This document shows, piece after piece, positions 1 to 11,095 of a DNA stretch of 64,000 nucleotides; within the stretch, counting starts at the first letter, position 1; each line of letters starts with the position of its first letter. Under the pieces are notes generated by a model. The model was not told the origin of the DNA, searched no databases, and saw nothing but the letters and a program-made list of their open reading frames with translations. This DNA comes from Roridomyces roridus (lineage: Eukaryota > Basidiomycota > Agaricomycetes > Agaricales > Mycenaceae): contig JARKIF010000003.1 in assembly GCA_029378245.1 (NCBI GenBank), positions 620,001 to 684,000 of the forward strand. Reading direction: 5' to 3'. Position numbers and translations under genes: made by a program.

Positions 1-191
1 GATAATTCCTCGATGTCCCTGACGTGTTGCTCTACGCGGCGGAGTTGAACCGATGGGCGCCTGACATGGATGGCGTGGACGAGAGTAAAGAATACGAAGA
101 GGGCGAGGAGGAGGTAGCGCAGCGTGTTGTTTAGGATTGAAGACAGAGAGCCCGCGAGGAGAGAGGTTTGGAGGGAAGTCATGTCAGACAT
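1..191 (-). CDS. Small orphan membrane/coiled-coil protein, copy 1 (partial at window edge)
   Basis: The minus strand from the ATG at 191 reads MSDMTSLQTSLLAG and continues with a hydrophobic stretch (TLRYLLLALFVFFTLVHAI) and a VRRPSVQLRRVE segment, then leaves the window. It is clearly a paralogue of the genes starting at 3057 (minus), 37884 (plus) and 40211 (plus). Only about the first 63 residues are present; a small in-frame difference (SSILNN where the others have SLIPNN) is visible. I do not recognise the family. Function is unknown; the single hydrophobic segment followed by charged helix suggests a membrane-anchored coiled-coil protein. Whether the rest of this copy is intact cannot be judged here. 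Confidence 0.7.
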   Translation of the reverse strand, partial: MSDMTSLQTSLLAGSLSSILNNTLRYLLLALFVFFTLVHAIHVRRPSVQLRRVEQHVRDIEEL

Positions 192-1954
192 GGCAAGATG
201 GCCGAATGCCATCTCCTTTTATCTCTACCGTTAATTGAAGGGCACCTGCGGAGATCCAGGCTGAAAGGCGTCATGGGTTGTTCACAGTTTTGGCGCTGTG
301 TGTGTGTACCGCGATTAGATAGGTACAGCTTCTTTGCAACCTTCGAAAACCTTTCGGTAAGCCATTGCTCTATTGCTACCGAAAGCATAAAGCAGAGCGA
401 CGGCTCCGATTCTCACGGTGACTGGGTTGTGTGAAATAAATGGGACGGTTATCGTGGTTGTTTCTCGACAGCCAGCGGTGACGTGGGAGAGACGAGTGCA
501 GATGCAGATGCCAGAAGTGACCTCGGTTTTTGCGTCCGTTGCCAAGTGACAAGTCGAGGTACTCGGACCTCCCGAAATAAATATATCACCCGAATGTTGC
601 GAGACTACTTCCTCCAATACTTTCACTTCAATATTATTTGCATACATACATATGGTACCTGTGCCACCTCAAAATTATCTGCAAAGTTTGGTCGTCAGTA
701 CCGGGCAGCCTTTCAGACTCAGGGTCTCACGGGGCAGCCGTGTGTCCAAAGGCATTCATCCAATACATATTACCCGCCGGCGGCATAGCTAAATTGCATG
801 AATGCAGCCTCGCGGGATACATCGGAGCAGCGTGGGTTGGTTGTAGTTCGGTGCGGTGCCTACTATGTGGTACGGAGTCTCACGCTCAGTGAATGGTGTG
901 GCGTGGCCAATCTTTAAAATAACTAACGAGATCCACGCAAAGCTCCTTTTAGAACACCACTTCTGACCAGTTGATTCATGTTGGCAATGGCAAGCTTTCT
1001 CCCATATCCCGCGTGCACATATCAATCATCCACCCGGAACATTCACACCTTCACGCCACAGCATTTCATTTCAGACGCCGGTCGGTCCTAAATCGAACTT
1101 CCTGAGGTGCGCTGATTGCCTCAGGTCTGAACTCCTTGCGATTCATTCCCACCCCGCGGTTTTCTGTTGTCTTGTACACAAGGGTATCACGGCACCAATT
1201 TTGTGATGCAACTACTCTTCCCGAACGGGCCCTCAATAGCACAGACAGAGCAGGAGGAGGTTGTCGAATTACCACAACTGTCCCATAGAGGAAGAAAGGT
1301 AACCTTGGAGATCTCGTTGTCTTCAACAGCTTTTTGATTCCGGATGTCAAACCTTGTATGCCAATTTCCACAGGGGAGGAACGCGCCATGAGGCGTCGTC
1401 TTTAGCGCACACTGCCGCGGCCATCTCACCCCGCATAAGCCCGCATAGTATCATAATCTACGCCTACCTGATGTTAAAAAAAGCGCTTTGGAGCAGAAGA
1501 TCTCAGAAGACACGCGTGGAACGCTGCAGGAAATTTTTTGTTGTCCTCCCGAGAAGTGATAGGCGATGAAAATGGAGTGACGTGCGGCACCAGCCGGCGT
1601 CAGTAATACTTGCCTCGTTCGTTTCTCGCGGGTCGCGGCGTGGGGAATCTGTCATGATTGGATGAGTCGACACCATTCCCAGGCCCGAGCTCCGCTTCGC
1701 GGGGAAATAGCTCCATTCCGGACCCAAGCAGAACGCAGTCCCAGGATATTACACCACAACTTTCGAGAGTTTCATCCGATACCAATCGGCGTGCACGCCG
1801 ACGGATTCGATATGGCATGCGTATTTACCGCCTTGAACCTAGAGAAAATATACTTATCCCATTTTGCAGCAGATCTAGAGCGTGCTATGAGTGGCTTCGA
1901 GCCAAATTTATTGGAACCGTGGGAACGAGCATTTCCTCAGGTACGACCGGCCCT
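192..1954. other. Intergenic DNA, no supported gene
   Basis: About 1.8 kb between the promoter of the edge gene and the start of the left arm of the inverted duplication. Short open frames are present on both strands but none shows family resemblance, a start context with plausible introns, or codon bias like the neighbouring genes. I see no RNA gene or transposon ends. Confidence 0.5.
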
Positions 1955-2406
1955 GGCCGAGAGTAGCTTGGAACCAGATATCTTGAACCGTGGGAACGAA
2001 ACTGCTAGTGTTGGCGCATCAGAATTTGACGCGCATCGCCTTTTGCTTTCGTACCACCACCTTCTCGCCCAGGACTACACAGCGGCACACACTCTTTGCT
2101 CACTGCTTATCCATACGGACTGGTGGACACCTGCAATTGAAGACGGCCAGAACCACACGCTAGCGCTTGCACTGTGGCGCGGCGCGCCTTTCTGGGTCTT
2201 TCTGTCGGTCACCAGCTTCGAAGTCTCGGCTTCCAAAGCGTATTCGCGAACCAAGGATTCATATTCAACTACAGTCAGTATAGACAGACGCACACGAGAC
2301 ATTTACAAGGCTAACAAAGCGGGGAAACGAATATTTCAAATCAAGAACAAGAACAAGACGCGGTCTTCGGAGCCTGGACGTTTCTATTTTGAGAGGTGCG
2401 ATTCAG

Positions 2407-3057
2407 TCAAACGGACGCTTCGGGTGCAGAAGAGTTAGAATTCTGATTCTTGACAGATGCACTGAACCCACTGGAGTGCCGAAAACCAGAAAGGATTGTC
2501 TCGGTTTCGCTGATATCCTCCGTGAGCCGGCGCTGGCATTCAACTTCCACGAGGAGCTGTTTGAACCTTCAAGTTTAACACCTCTTTTGCTGTTATAAAA
2601 CCCACCTCAACGGCCGCCTTGATTCTCTTTGCATCCTTCGCGTAGATGGCGATATCCTTCGCGATGAGGCGATATTTCTTCCAAGTCAACATAGACGTTG
2701 CCTCGAGTATGCGGCATTTGACCATCGATACGCCTCTTTTCACCCTGCGAGAGTAAGATCAGGCGAGTAAATTACCGACTCGATTTCGACTCACTCGAGG
2801 AGCCATACAGCGTGTTCACCGAGGGACAAGCGATCCTTCGCTGTGCAGAATCTTCCGGCGTGTCGGATAATTTCGTCGATATCCTTGATCTGGTCCTCGA
2901 CGCGTCGGAGTTGAACCGATGGGCGCCTTACATGGATGGCGTGGACGAGAGTAGAGACTACGAAGAGGGCGAGTAGGAGGTAGCGCAGCGTGCTGTTTGG
3001 GATTAAAGACAGAGAGCCTGCGAGGAGAGAGGTTTGGAGAGAAGTCATCTCAGACAT
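2407..3057 (-). CDS. Small orphan membrane/coiled-coil protein, copy 2 (intact)
   Basis: Three exons on the minus strand give about 185 residues. Exon 1 starts at 3057 (MSEMTSLQTS) and holds one hydrophobic segment (residues about 12-40). It ends in ...HAVWLLE and is joined across a short intron to VKRGVSMVKCRILE in exon 2, which ends AKRIKAAVE. Exon 3, after an intron ending near 2555, reads LLVEVECQRRLTEDISETE and stops at 2407-2409. The C-terminal half is charged and probably helical. A TATA-like element lies about 30 bp upstream of the start. Three paralogues sit in this window; I do not recognise the family and infer only membrane attachment with a cytosolic helical tail. In the paralogues a GTGGGTTC...CAG stretch near the end could be a further intron, so the last 20 residues are less certain. 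Confidence 0.75.
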
Positions 3058-3701
3058 GGCGAATGTCCGCAGGTACGCTGCTCAATTTATATCGACCAGA
3101 TGCGGGGGAAACGGCTAATACCCCGTTTATGTTGATCTGGTACCCCGCGTGTGCCAAGCGCCACTGGGCCGCTGGCAGGGCAGAGCAGGGCAGGGCCCCC
3201 GCCATCTCTACAGCTTCGCGCGGGAATCCGAGATTCTTGTAATTATACGCGCTGATTGGTTGAACAGTTCACAGCCTCGTTCGTTGCCACTGCAAGCTGG
3301 CATTCAGGACGCTCAGTATATTGCTCCCGAGGAGCGCGGGTAACCCACCATTGACAATCTTACGGCTCTCTACGGGCTACCTATCACACCGTCGACGCTC
3401 CGCAATCTCCTCAAAGAAGCATCTGTGTATTGGTCCCAGTCTACCTACGCACCTACCCTGAATGGATTGTGGGTTGAATATTGTGTTGGATTGACATCAT
3501 CGAAAATAGTAAAAGAATTGGGCTCGAAAATTGGGCCAGTTCTTCTTCAATGACCTGCCCCTCCCGGCCCTTTCCCATTTTGCCTTTCAAGATTAGATCA
3601 AATCCGGTATACGCAAGTATATCTGGACGGCAAAATGATCATTCAAATGTTCGTTCTACCGCTTGGGATCTGCCGTCACTGGGTGGACATGTGTGAGTTT
3701 A

Positions 3702-4319
3702 CAGCTAAATGCAAAATACTAGGCCATCACGACTCCAACAGCTGTGGAGCTTTGAGTGATCCGGCCGAACTACGTCATACAATCAACATACGCTCCATCT
3801 CCTCCGTCTTGCTCTCTTCGAAATGAACGACCATGCCCTTCCGATACATCCATCCCCAGCAGAAGGCGCTGCTCCCCACCATCAAGAAGACCGTTGAGAG
3901 GAACAGCGACAACGCTGAAATGACTGAAATCAGCGCGCAAGACTCACCGTTGCCCCCAGCCCCCATCTCAAAGGTGCCGTTGTGTCCAACGCTTGCTGCA
4001 TTCCGGAGCGCCATCTCGTCGGCGGTGGGCGGTGGGAGTCTATCAGTCATGCTGAGGAGGAACTGTGTTCTATGCGCGGGGAGGGGCGGTCGGTTGCTGC
4101 ATGGGCTGTTGCTGTTGCTGCATCGCACCGGGGTGGAAAGGAAGTGGATACGGGTAGTAGTAAGGATATATCATTCCGCCTCCAGGTTGGTGTGTGCAGC
4201 CATCGTCGTGGTTGTAAATGAGAGACCGTGCTATATTGGTGGTATGACGTAGTTCGGCCGGATCACTCAAGCTCCACAGCTGTTGGAGTCGTGATGGCCT
4301 AGTATTTTGCATTTAGCTG
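3702..4319. mobile_element. 618 bp non-autonomous DNA transposon with ~79 bp TIRs and TA target duplication
   Basis: The ends are near-perfect inverted repeats of about 79 bp beginning CAGCTAAATGCAAAATAC, with one single-base indel. Each end is flanked by TA. The right arm of the inverted duplication holds the empty site at about 37213-37230 (GAGTCTTAAACTCAC), so the insertion followed that duplication. A TA target duplication points to a Tc1/mariner-type mobiliser; this is inference from the target site only. The interior carries a minus-strand open frame of about 90 residues (MTDRLPPPTADEM..., with one strongly hydrophobic segment), which looks more like host coding sequence than a transposase. 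Confidence 0.85.
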
Positions 4320-4779
4320 TAAGACTCAGAGTAGCCTCCCATGGCCGGAGGCCCGCTTTATTCCGCAGCAACGGGTGCACATTAACGGGTGCGTGAGACC
4401 TGAAAGACACTCAGGCTGTGGCTCATGCATGCATGAATGACTGGATTCAACTCGGGGACTCGAACCTTTTTCGGTGTCGGCATCACAGTGCGAGCCTTGC
4501 GTCTCCTCGATGTTGAGTATTTTTGCGTTGAATTCAAGAGTTCCTCTGGAAATTCATTCCTCGCCCGGGATATCCGATATGGGCATCTTTAACAGCAGCG
4601 GGCTTTTCTTCCGTCCACCATGTCAAGTATCATGCGGTCTCTGCGGCGCGGGCTGGCGGGTTGGTTACAGGCATGATGACATTGAGCTCGATTTGAAGCT
4701 GGAAGCCTGGAACTGGATCACAGGGACGGAGACTGCCCACAGACGGCTATCTTATCAATTCCGTTCAACCTGACATACC
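4320..4779. other. Noncoding block shared by both duplication arms
   Basis: This segment matches the reverse complement of about 36775-37212. It contains a 99-residue open frame (4474-4773) with a longer equivalent in the right arm, but similarity between the arms reflects recent duplication and is not evidence of coding. I call no gene here. Confidence 0.5.
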
Positions 4780-5483
4780 TCAAGAGGTGTCAGATCCGGG
4801 GATCGGACCCATGATTGATGTGAATGGCAGGTCGAGGTGCCATACGTTTTAGGAAGTAAATCCGGGAATGTAATGTAGATTACGCAGTGCTTTTGCGTTA
4901 CGTGGCTTGACTGCTCCCACCACTGACATGGCCTTGCAACGGCCTTGACACACTCAGCAGACGCGCACACGGCTGGACGCGACTGTCAGACACGCGCCAG
5001 ACGCGTCCTTCTCGTCAACTTGTGGTCAAGTCCATTGGAAGTATAATTTCTGCCACCATCTCGACGGCCACCACCCCAACTGGCGCATTAATCTCTCTCC
5101 CGATGCCCGTCTCTTCTCCCTCCTTCGAGTCTCCGAACACGAGCAAACCTAATACATTGTCAAATACACTAGCAGCATCCTCGTCTCGTCTCCCAGAGAC
5201 GCCACGGCGACGCCGGACTGCTGAGAAGGAGAACACTCCCTTCCGCTCTCCTTTCTCGCGCTCTCCAACTCGGCGAAGTCCCCGAAAACGGCAACGGTTG
5301 GAATAGTCTTCGTTATTCATTAACCTAGTACTAGCCCTATGTACATATACACTCGATACATTCTCTGTTTAATGACATCCTTGTTGCGTTGATTAGAGAC
5401 TCGCTCAGCGGAGATACTCGTCCCGCGTATCAGTTTTGATGCAATCGTTCATGGGCCTGATAAGAATATCTGACACCTCTTGA
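4780..5483. mobile_element. 704 bp non-autonomous DNA transposon with 16 bp TIRs
   Basis: The ends are exact 16 bp inverted repeats, TCAAGAGGTGTCAGAT at 4780-4795 and its complement at 5468-5483. The right duplication arm has the uninterrupted site (near 36770: ACCTGACATACCTCGCC in complement). The flanks suggest an imperfect 6-8 bp duplication (CATACC / CATACT), which would fit a hAT-type element, but the family is not certain. The interior contains a plus-strand frame at 5022-5306 ending in a Ser/Arg/Pro-rich tail (TPRRRRTAEKENTPFRSP, then KRQRLE and a stop), followed by a 3'UTR-like A/T-rich stretch. This looks like the captured 3' end of a host gene for a nuclear protein. Confidence 0.75.
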
Positions 5484-5702
5484 CATACTTACCTCGCCTT
5501 TTTCCGGCATTTATGCCTGACGTCAAGCCCGGGAAATACTCTCAACACCGGAGGTGCTGCGGAATCATGAATGCTGCATGCAGCAGTTTGTTGTCGAGCG
5601 GTGAGAATGAGTTGAATCACGACGCCACTGCAGATTGAATGGGTTCCATGTGTCAGGGACAATGCCCGACCTAAACTCTTCAATTCCGGACCCAAGAAGA
5701 TA

Positions 5703-7869
5703 TTACACAACAACTCCCATGCGATACCAATCGGGCGTAAACGCCGACGGATTAGACAGTGTCACAGTATTCGTCTTTCCCGCTTTGAACCCAGAGAGCG
5801 AAACCAAGTACCCCGAGAACAAGATATCCCAACTCTACGCGCCAAAGAAGAATCAGCCTCTGCATCCCAAAAGGAAGGAAGGAATGACAACAAGCGACTC
5901 GACTCACCTGCGCACTCAACGGCATCTGCACCTGCACCGCTGCACCCCCATTGACGCTCACCATCGCATTCCTACAATTCGAACAAGCAGTATTGCTAAA
6001 CGTCACATCACCATTGATATAATCGAACGAAACGAGCTTGGTCCCGCCGGCAGTCCCTCCGTCGACGTTGTTGAACGTGAGCGTGCCGCCGTTGCCGACG
6101 AACCCGACGACGTTCACGCTCGAGTTGACGACGCGGGTGGAGGCGCCGCCGCCGAGGGTGCCCGAGGTGGCCGGGTAGAAGGTGAATGTGGGTGCTGCGA
6201 TGGAGACGCCGCTGGTGAGTTTGAGGACCATGGATCCGTGGGCGGCGACGTTGGCGGTGAATCTACGGGATTGTTTGAGCCTTGGATGAAATGAACACTT
6301 GTCATCTTACGAGGTGGTCAGCTTGCCGAGCGAGGAACCAGTGATCAAATCCGTCGCAGTCGCAGACGAGAAACCAACATCAGCCAAGACGAGGGTGAGG
6401 TTTCGCGTCGAATTTTGCCAGTTTATGACGACTACAAGGTCATGAGTCTGGGTTCCAAATGAAGCTGCAGCACGAACCAACGACAGTCGATCCATCCGAC
6501 AGAGGGCCCGCCCAGACGTCATTGTCGTTTGTGTACCGACGTTTGAAGGCGATGGATTTCCCCAGCGAATCTTGCTGTACCGACAGTCAACTCGGAAACA
6601 AAACTATGAAAACCCTACTCACATTCACCGCAATAATACGCTGGTTCTGCAAAATACTCAGGGTCTGCGTCGATGGGTTGGTTAGATCGGTCGAGATGAA
6701 AAGTGGTGATTTGGCCGCGGCCCAAAAAGCGAAATGCGTCTGCTGTTCGGCGGCTGTAAGCCCAGTGTTGCCGACTTCGAGCAGGTCCAGATCGTTGAAC
6801 CCTCCAGGTCTAAATATTCAGATCCTCTGTGAATAGATACGAAATGACCACTCACCCAGCAAACTGGGTGATTGGGACGAGCTGGTTGATGATCCGGAAC
6901 AGGTTGTCCCAGCTCGCAGGAGGACCGATGTCGTTGCTGATACAAGTCAGAGTTGAAACACTAGAAGTATGAAGACTCACGCAATACGCCAGGAGTTGGC
7001 TACAGTACTGGCAGGCCACCGGGCAGGATCCTGCACACCCCACTCGCAAGCAGAGAAGAGTATAGGGCGGCCAGTTGCCGACAGCGCATTTTCCATCGTC
7101 GCATAGTGAGGCTGCGGATGAATTTAAGTCAAAAACAAGAGAATATCCGCTGTTTCCTCACCTCAAGCTGAATCGGCGGGTTGTCGTCCACGAAATCCGT
7201 ACTGTTAACCGCATAACAGTTGTCGTATTTCAAGTAATCCGCTCCCCAGGTAGCAAAGGTCTGTGCGTCGGCAGTTTCGTGACCGAGACTGCCAACGTAA
7301 TGGGCTGTGCCTCCAACGAAATCGCAGGCAAAGACGCCTCTGCACAGAAAGTCAGCGGGACAAGCCAAGTTCCGGGCTGAATCAAACAAACCCGTCAGAA
7401 TAGACACCGAATTTCAGGCCGAGATTGTGCACGAAGGTTCCCAGGGCCGGTACACCGCTCGGAAGCTATAAAATCAGGTGAGAAGTGGACAAGGGAATGT
7501 ATGAGAAACACATGCGATAGTGGTGTCCCAAGTGATCTGTCCGGACGAGGTACGCGCCGTGCTCTGCCAGCCACAGTCACTGCCTCCAGCTTCAGTCATC
7601 CGTTGGGAGTTGGGAATGGCACATACAGATTGAAATAATTGTATCCGAGTTTATTGAGACCGAGGTTGACGAGGTTCTGGGCTGCGGAGTGATACTCAGC
7701 CTCTGTGGTCGCGCATCTGAGGCAGGCTTCAAAAGGACTGCTGTAGGGACTCGAAGGGAGCTCACAAGAACGCGTTATACGGGTTCCATCCCATGGCCGG
7801 AGTCTTCCCGACTCCATTACTCAAGGCGAGTGCGAGGGGGAGCAGAGAGAGACTGATGATTGTGCGCAT
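5703..7869 (-). CDS. Secreted alpha-galactosidase, GH27, with C-terminal CBM35-like module
   Basis: Secreted glycoside hydrolase expected to release terminal alpha-galactose (or beta-L-arabinopyranose in some relatives) from plant oligosaccharides and galactomannan. Start at 7869: a signal peptide ([17 protein letters not shown]) precedes [14 protein letters not shown] read about eleven exons. GH27 landmarks are FNLDCGWQ, GVYSDGGVFACDF, the nucleophile Asp in YLKYDNC, the acid/base region SWRIANDIGPP and [14 protein letters not shown]-terminal beta-rich module ([15 protein letters not shown] to [11 protein letters not shown]) resembles CBM35 found on basidiomycete GH27 enzymes. The frame is open to TAA at 5703-5705. 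The intron after ...WDTTI must be GC-AG to keep frame. A TATA box lies about 30 bp upstream. The last two thirds are duplicated, in decayed form, at 35187-36570. Confidence 0.92.
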
Positions 7870-7896
7870 CGTCGTACTTCTGTGGCCATCGTGACG

Positions 7897-7905
7897 TGTT
7901 TATAT
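7897..7905 (-). promoter_or_regulatory. TATA box of the alpha-galactosidase gene
   Basis: The complement reads CATATAAACACG about 30 bp before the ATG at 7869. This position is typical for a fungal gene with a short leader. Confidence 0.45.
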
Positions 7906-8030
7906 GCTCCCGACGACGCGGGGACGGGCCGCGTCAAGGCCACATGTCGAGAGGTCAGAGGTGGTGGAAGCAGGAAAGAGGAGACACGGGATCGTCGCTG
8001 TTACCCCATTTGGACCTGACTCTCCCCTCC

Positions 8031-9016
8031 ATGGCCACTGAAGAGAATCCCGACGCGCTGGTCATCTCGGACGACCCGCAACATGTACGGATGTCGCTCA
8101 ATCACATTCTGGCATCTTTTCAAACCCTCGATTAGCCTGCGAACCTTATTCCGGAGCTCTGTCGCAATTTTTACCAGGTCTGTAGCTCGATCGTATGATT
8201 CTCGAGATGCTATAGCCTCAGTAGCTCGGTTGGGTTACAGGAACGGGCGGGGGCATCAGCATTCGAGTCGGGTGTGTATCAAAATCCCTCCGATCGCCTC
8301 ACATCTCCAACTGTCTGCAGCGACAAAGTATACATCGCGCCCTCGGGCGTCCAAAAGGAGCGTATCCTTCCCATTCACATCTTCGTCCTCCCGTTCCCCT
8401 CGCCAGAAGGTGACCGTGTGTTTTTGCGCCGCCCCTCGCAGAACCTCACCGAGTCGGCTTGCACACCGCTTTTCTGGAACGCATTCGACATGCGCGATGC
8501 GGGAAGCTGTATCCACACACATTCGCAGCACGCCGTCATGGCCACTCTTCTCTGGCCCGGAGAAACGTTCACCATCTCCCACCAGGTACGTGCAATTCTT
8601 CCCCGATATTGCGTGATTTGAATTTCCATGCAGGAGGTTAGTTTTTCTCTTCATTTTATCGAGGTTATTCATCTTTGTAGATGATAAAAGGTGTTCGCGT
8701 TGGCGGCGTCGGGCGCGCGCTCTCCTACCTCGACACGCTCGTGATGCCCATTATCGAAAATACTCCCAACGAGGAAGACCTCAAAGACAGCATGGCGGAT
8801 GCTATGGCGCGCTACCCTGATGCAGCGGGTATCCTCGTGCGCAGGCATGGAGTGTACGTTTGGGGCTCAAACTGGGAAAAGGCCAAGACCCAGGCGGAGG
8901 TAATCAGCTCGTTTTTCTCCTGCGACCGCTCACAGAACACCCAGTGCCTCGACTACCTGTTTGAAATTGGGGTCAAAATGAAACTCGCGGGTCTCAAGAC
9001 CGTACTCAATGCCTAG
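8031..9016 (+). CDS. MDE1: Methylthioribulose-1-phosphate dehydratase (methionine salvage)
   Basis: Class II aldolase-family zinc enzyme that dehydrates 5-methylthioribulose-1-phosphate in the cytosolic methionine salvage pathway. Seven exons (8031-8084, 8136-8177, 8225-8271, 8321-8585, 8634-8636, 8681-8899, 8936-9016) sum to 711 nt, giving 236 residues, the normal size. Diagnostic segments are [29 protein letters not shown], the zinc-binding HTHSQHAV and a later His in RRHGVYVWG, and the C-terminal [13 protein letters not shown]. Exon 5 is a 3 nt micro-exon (GAG) supplying Glu in the conserved HQ-E-MIKG stretch. The gene converges on the DUF2235 gene with only 43 bp between stop codons. The symbol follows the yeast name (MDE1); bacterial orthologues are mtnB. 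Confidence 0.93.
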
Positions 9017-9059
9017 AAATGTCCAAGTTGAAATGTATTGTAAAGGAATAGTCCAATGT

Positions 9060-10699
9060 TCATTCGACATAACTCTCACTCCCTGCAACCCACTGAGCCT
9101 TGGGCTTGTACTTCAACGCTTCATTCGCCATCCGCGCCTTTACCGTGTAGTGGAATTTCGGCTGGGCGTCTACGACCGTACGCCCCTTGCCCAGATGCAA
9201 TCTACCAACACATCAACTTGATTCAAATGCAGAAAAACGTACTGACCCAAACTTCCAATGCCAAACACCCTGCTCATCCTGAACCGACCACGGCAACGGC
9301 AGTACCTCAAGTGCCCACCACGCCGGGTTCGTCTTGAGCTCGTCGTAAAGCGGCTGGGCCGCATCAGTCTCTTCTAAAGCAGTCCAGTCCTCGTCTACGG
9401 AAGAGGGAATCCCGGCGCGAGCGAGGGCCGCTTTGTCCCAACGCACCTCGCAGCCGGAGAGCATCGCTTCTCTTACCATCCACCGTAGAGTGATGTCTGA
9501 GAGGCTTCGCTGCACGTCGTTGGAAGTCGAGCTTCCGCCGACGTCTACCGATAAAATCAGATATTCATGATGAGGAAAAGAACGGATGATGCGCACCGCT
9601 ATGAGCCCCGGCGAACCACACCTCGAGCACATCTTCGGGCATTTGGCCCTTGGGCGTCGGCGCGTCCTTGGGCTCGCAAAGGTACGGCTGGAATCGCACC
9701 CGGTGCTACAATTGACGTTCGTGTAAGAACGTGCGTGCGTCATTCGACCGTGAGTAGCGAGCTTCCTTACCTCGTCGAGCGCAAGAGCATGTCTGAGAGT
9801 CTTGATAGACGTATTCAGACCCGTAAACGGCAGAGTCCTTCCCATGAGCACGCCAACACTATCCACCGTCTCCCAAATTCCCATGAAATCAACAGTCACA
9901 TCTTGACAAAAGGTATCCTTATATCCAGCAGCGGTCTTCATACCGGCTGCACTCGTGTCTTTGTACATCTTGAACGCAAAGGGAATCTGTTCTTGGTTGT
10001 CGCGAGGGAGGAGGCCAACCTGAAATGAAAAATATTCATATCAATTCGACGCCACAGGGGCTTTGGTTTAATCTCGTATTTTCGCACCGACCTTGTGCAG
10101 CATCCCTGCGAGCCCGCGTGCGGTGTACGCGCCTCGAGAGAACCCTATGATGCAATAAAAATCAATGACATGCTCCAAACGTTCAACAAGCGACAGGGTT
10201 CTGACCGAAAAGACATATCTTGTCCCCACGGTGGTAGTTCTCCATGAGAAACCTGTATCCGTCCAAGAGGTGGTCGTTTAGGTATCTGGGCCGGGGTGAG
10301 GTGGGCTCAGGCGGGACAGATGAGGAAGGGAATCGCACATGGCAAACGCCTCGTCCAACAATTTCGCAGCCCAGTCGAAAAACGGGGAAACCATGCCTGG
10401 AGTGACGTATGTCCCAACCCCGGACTGCATGCAAACCATTGATTGCTTTTGAGACCTCATCGTCTGCAAGCGCGAACCTGATAGTAACAAAGCTGTTCCC
10501 GAAAATCGTCCTTCTTGAGCAAGGCAAACAACTTGACGGGGTTGGTGTTCTGGCAGCGAAGTGAGCACCCCCCCAGAGTGAGAATAAAAGCACAGACGTA
10601 GCCGTCATATTGCCCAGCCGTCCCGTCAAAGCACAGAATGAGGGTGCGGCCACTGGTAAGGACGGGCTCGGCAGGAGGAGTAGGGGGGATAGCGGGCAT
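9060..10699 (-). CDS. DUF2235-domain alpha/beta hydrolase
   Basis: Multi-exon gene of roughly 430 residues starting at 10699 (MPAIPPTPPAEPV). The core begins TLILCFDGTAGQYDGY, continues NTNPVKLFALLKKDD, SGVGTYVTPG and, across an intron, LFGFSRGAYTARGLAGMLHKVG. GFSRG is the GxSxG nucleophile elbow. Further on are VDFMGIWETVDSVG and EVWFAGAHSDVGG, the usual downstream DUF2235 motifs, with the catalytic Asp and His probably in these. DUF2235 is the catalytic fold of the bacterial Tle1 phospholipases; fungal members are uncharacterised, and the substrate here is unknown. A last short exon (LHLGKGRTVVDAQPKFHYT) ends at 9060-9062. A TATA box lies near 10736-10744. Confidence 0.88.
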
Positions 10700-11095
10700 G
10701 ACAGAACAGGGCTGCGTTTCTCCACCGTGCGTGGTTTATATATGCCGACATCATACACCTCGTTGCTTCTTTTCACACCAAAGAGAGTCGGCAGAGTGTT
10801 CTGTATTTGCGCACATGGCTTTGAGCAACGCGTCGGGGATCAGATGATGATCGGCTTGAAGGGTCCTCATTCGTTCATCCTCGTTGCTCTGTAGCTCCGT
10901 CGGATAACATTTAAATTCAGGTAATACAGCACCAGGCCCGGGTGTGGATGGATGTAGGTTGTACAAACAAAACGTTAACTGCAATGGACGACAACGACAG
11001 AGGAGTGGAGGGAAAGCTTGAGCCTCGTGGTATATTATGCCCACTGGCCAGCGGACACGGTCCTGTCGGAAGGAGAAGAAGGCTTGAGACCCGCC
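10700..11095. promoter_or_regulatory. Promoter of the DUF2235 gene and 3' flank of the MAPKK gene
   Basis: About 400 bp between the DUF2235 start (10699) and the MAPKK stop (11096), both on the minus strand. The complement has TATATAAA near 10736-10744, about 40 bp before the ATG. No other feature is visible. Confidence 0.45.

Larger units (their letters stand above)
1955..7115. repeat. Left arm of a large inverted segmental duplication
   Basis: This arm matches the reverse complement of about 35187-39800. In order it contains a noncoding stretch, the small orphan gene (minus), its promoter, a noncoding block and the 3' two thirds of the alpha-galactosidase gene (minus). The right arm has the same items in the same order on the plus strand. 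The left arm carries two insertions absent from the right (3702-4319 and 4780-5483). The boundary near 7115 lies inside the galactosidase gene, so only this arm has the complete gene. The outer boundary near 1955 is approximate. Confidence 0.85.

Noticed and set aside
4474..4773. A 99-residue open frame with a longer counterpart in the other arm (36775-37104).
   Set aside because: The arms are recent duplicates, so protein-level similarity is expected without coding constraint. It has no introns, no known motif, and its stop region coincides with the transposon junction.
5015..5320. The minus-strand frame inside the 704 bp element.
   Set aside because: The plus-strand frame has a more natural protein composition and is followed by a 3'UTR-like stretch; the minus frame is its mirror.
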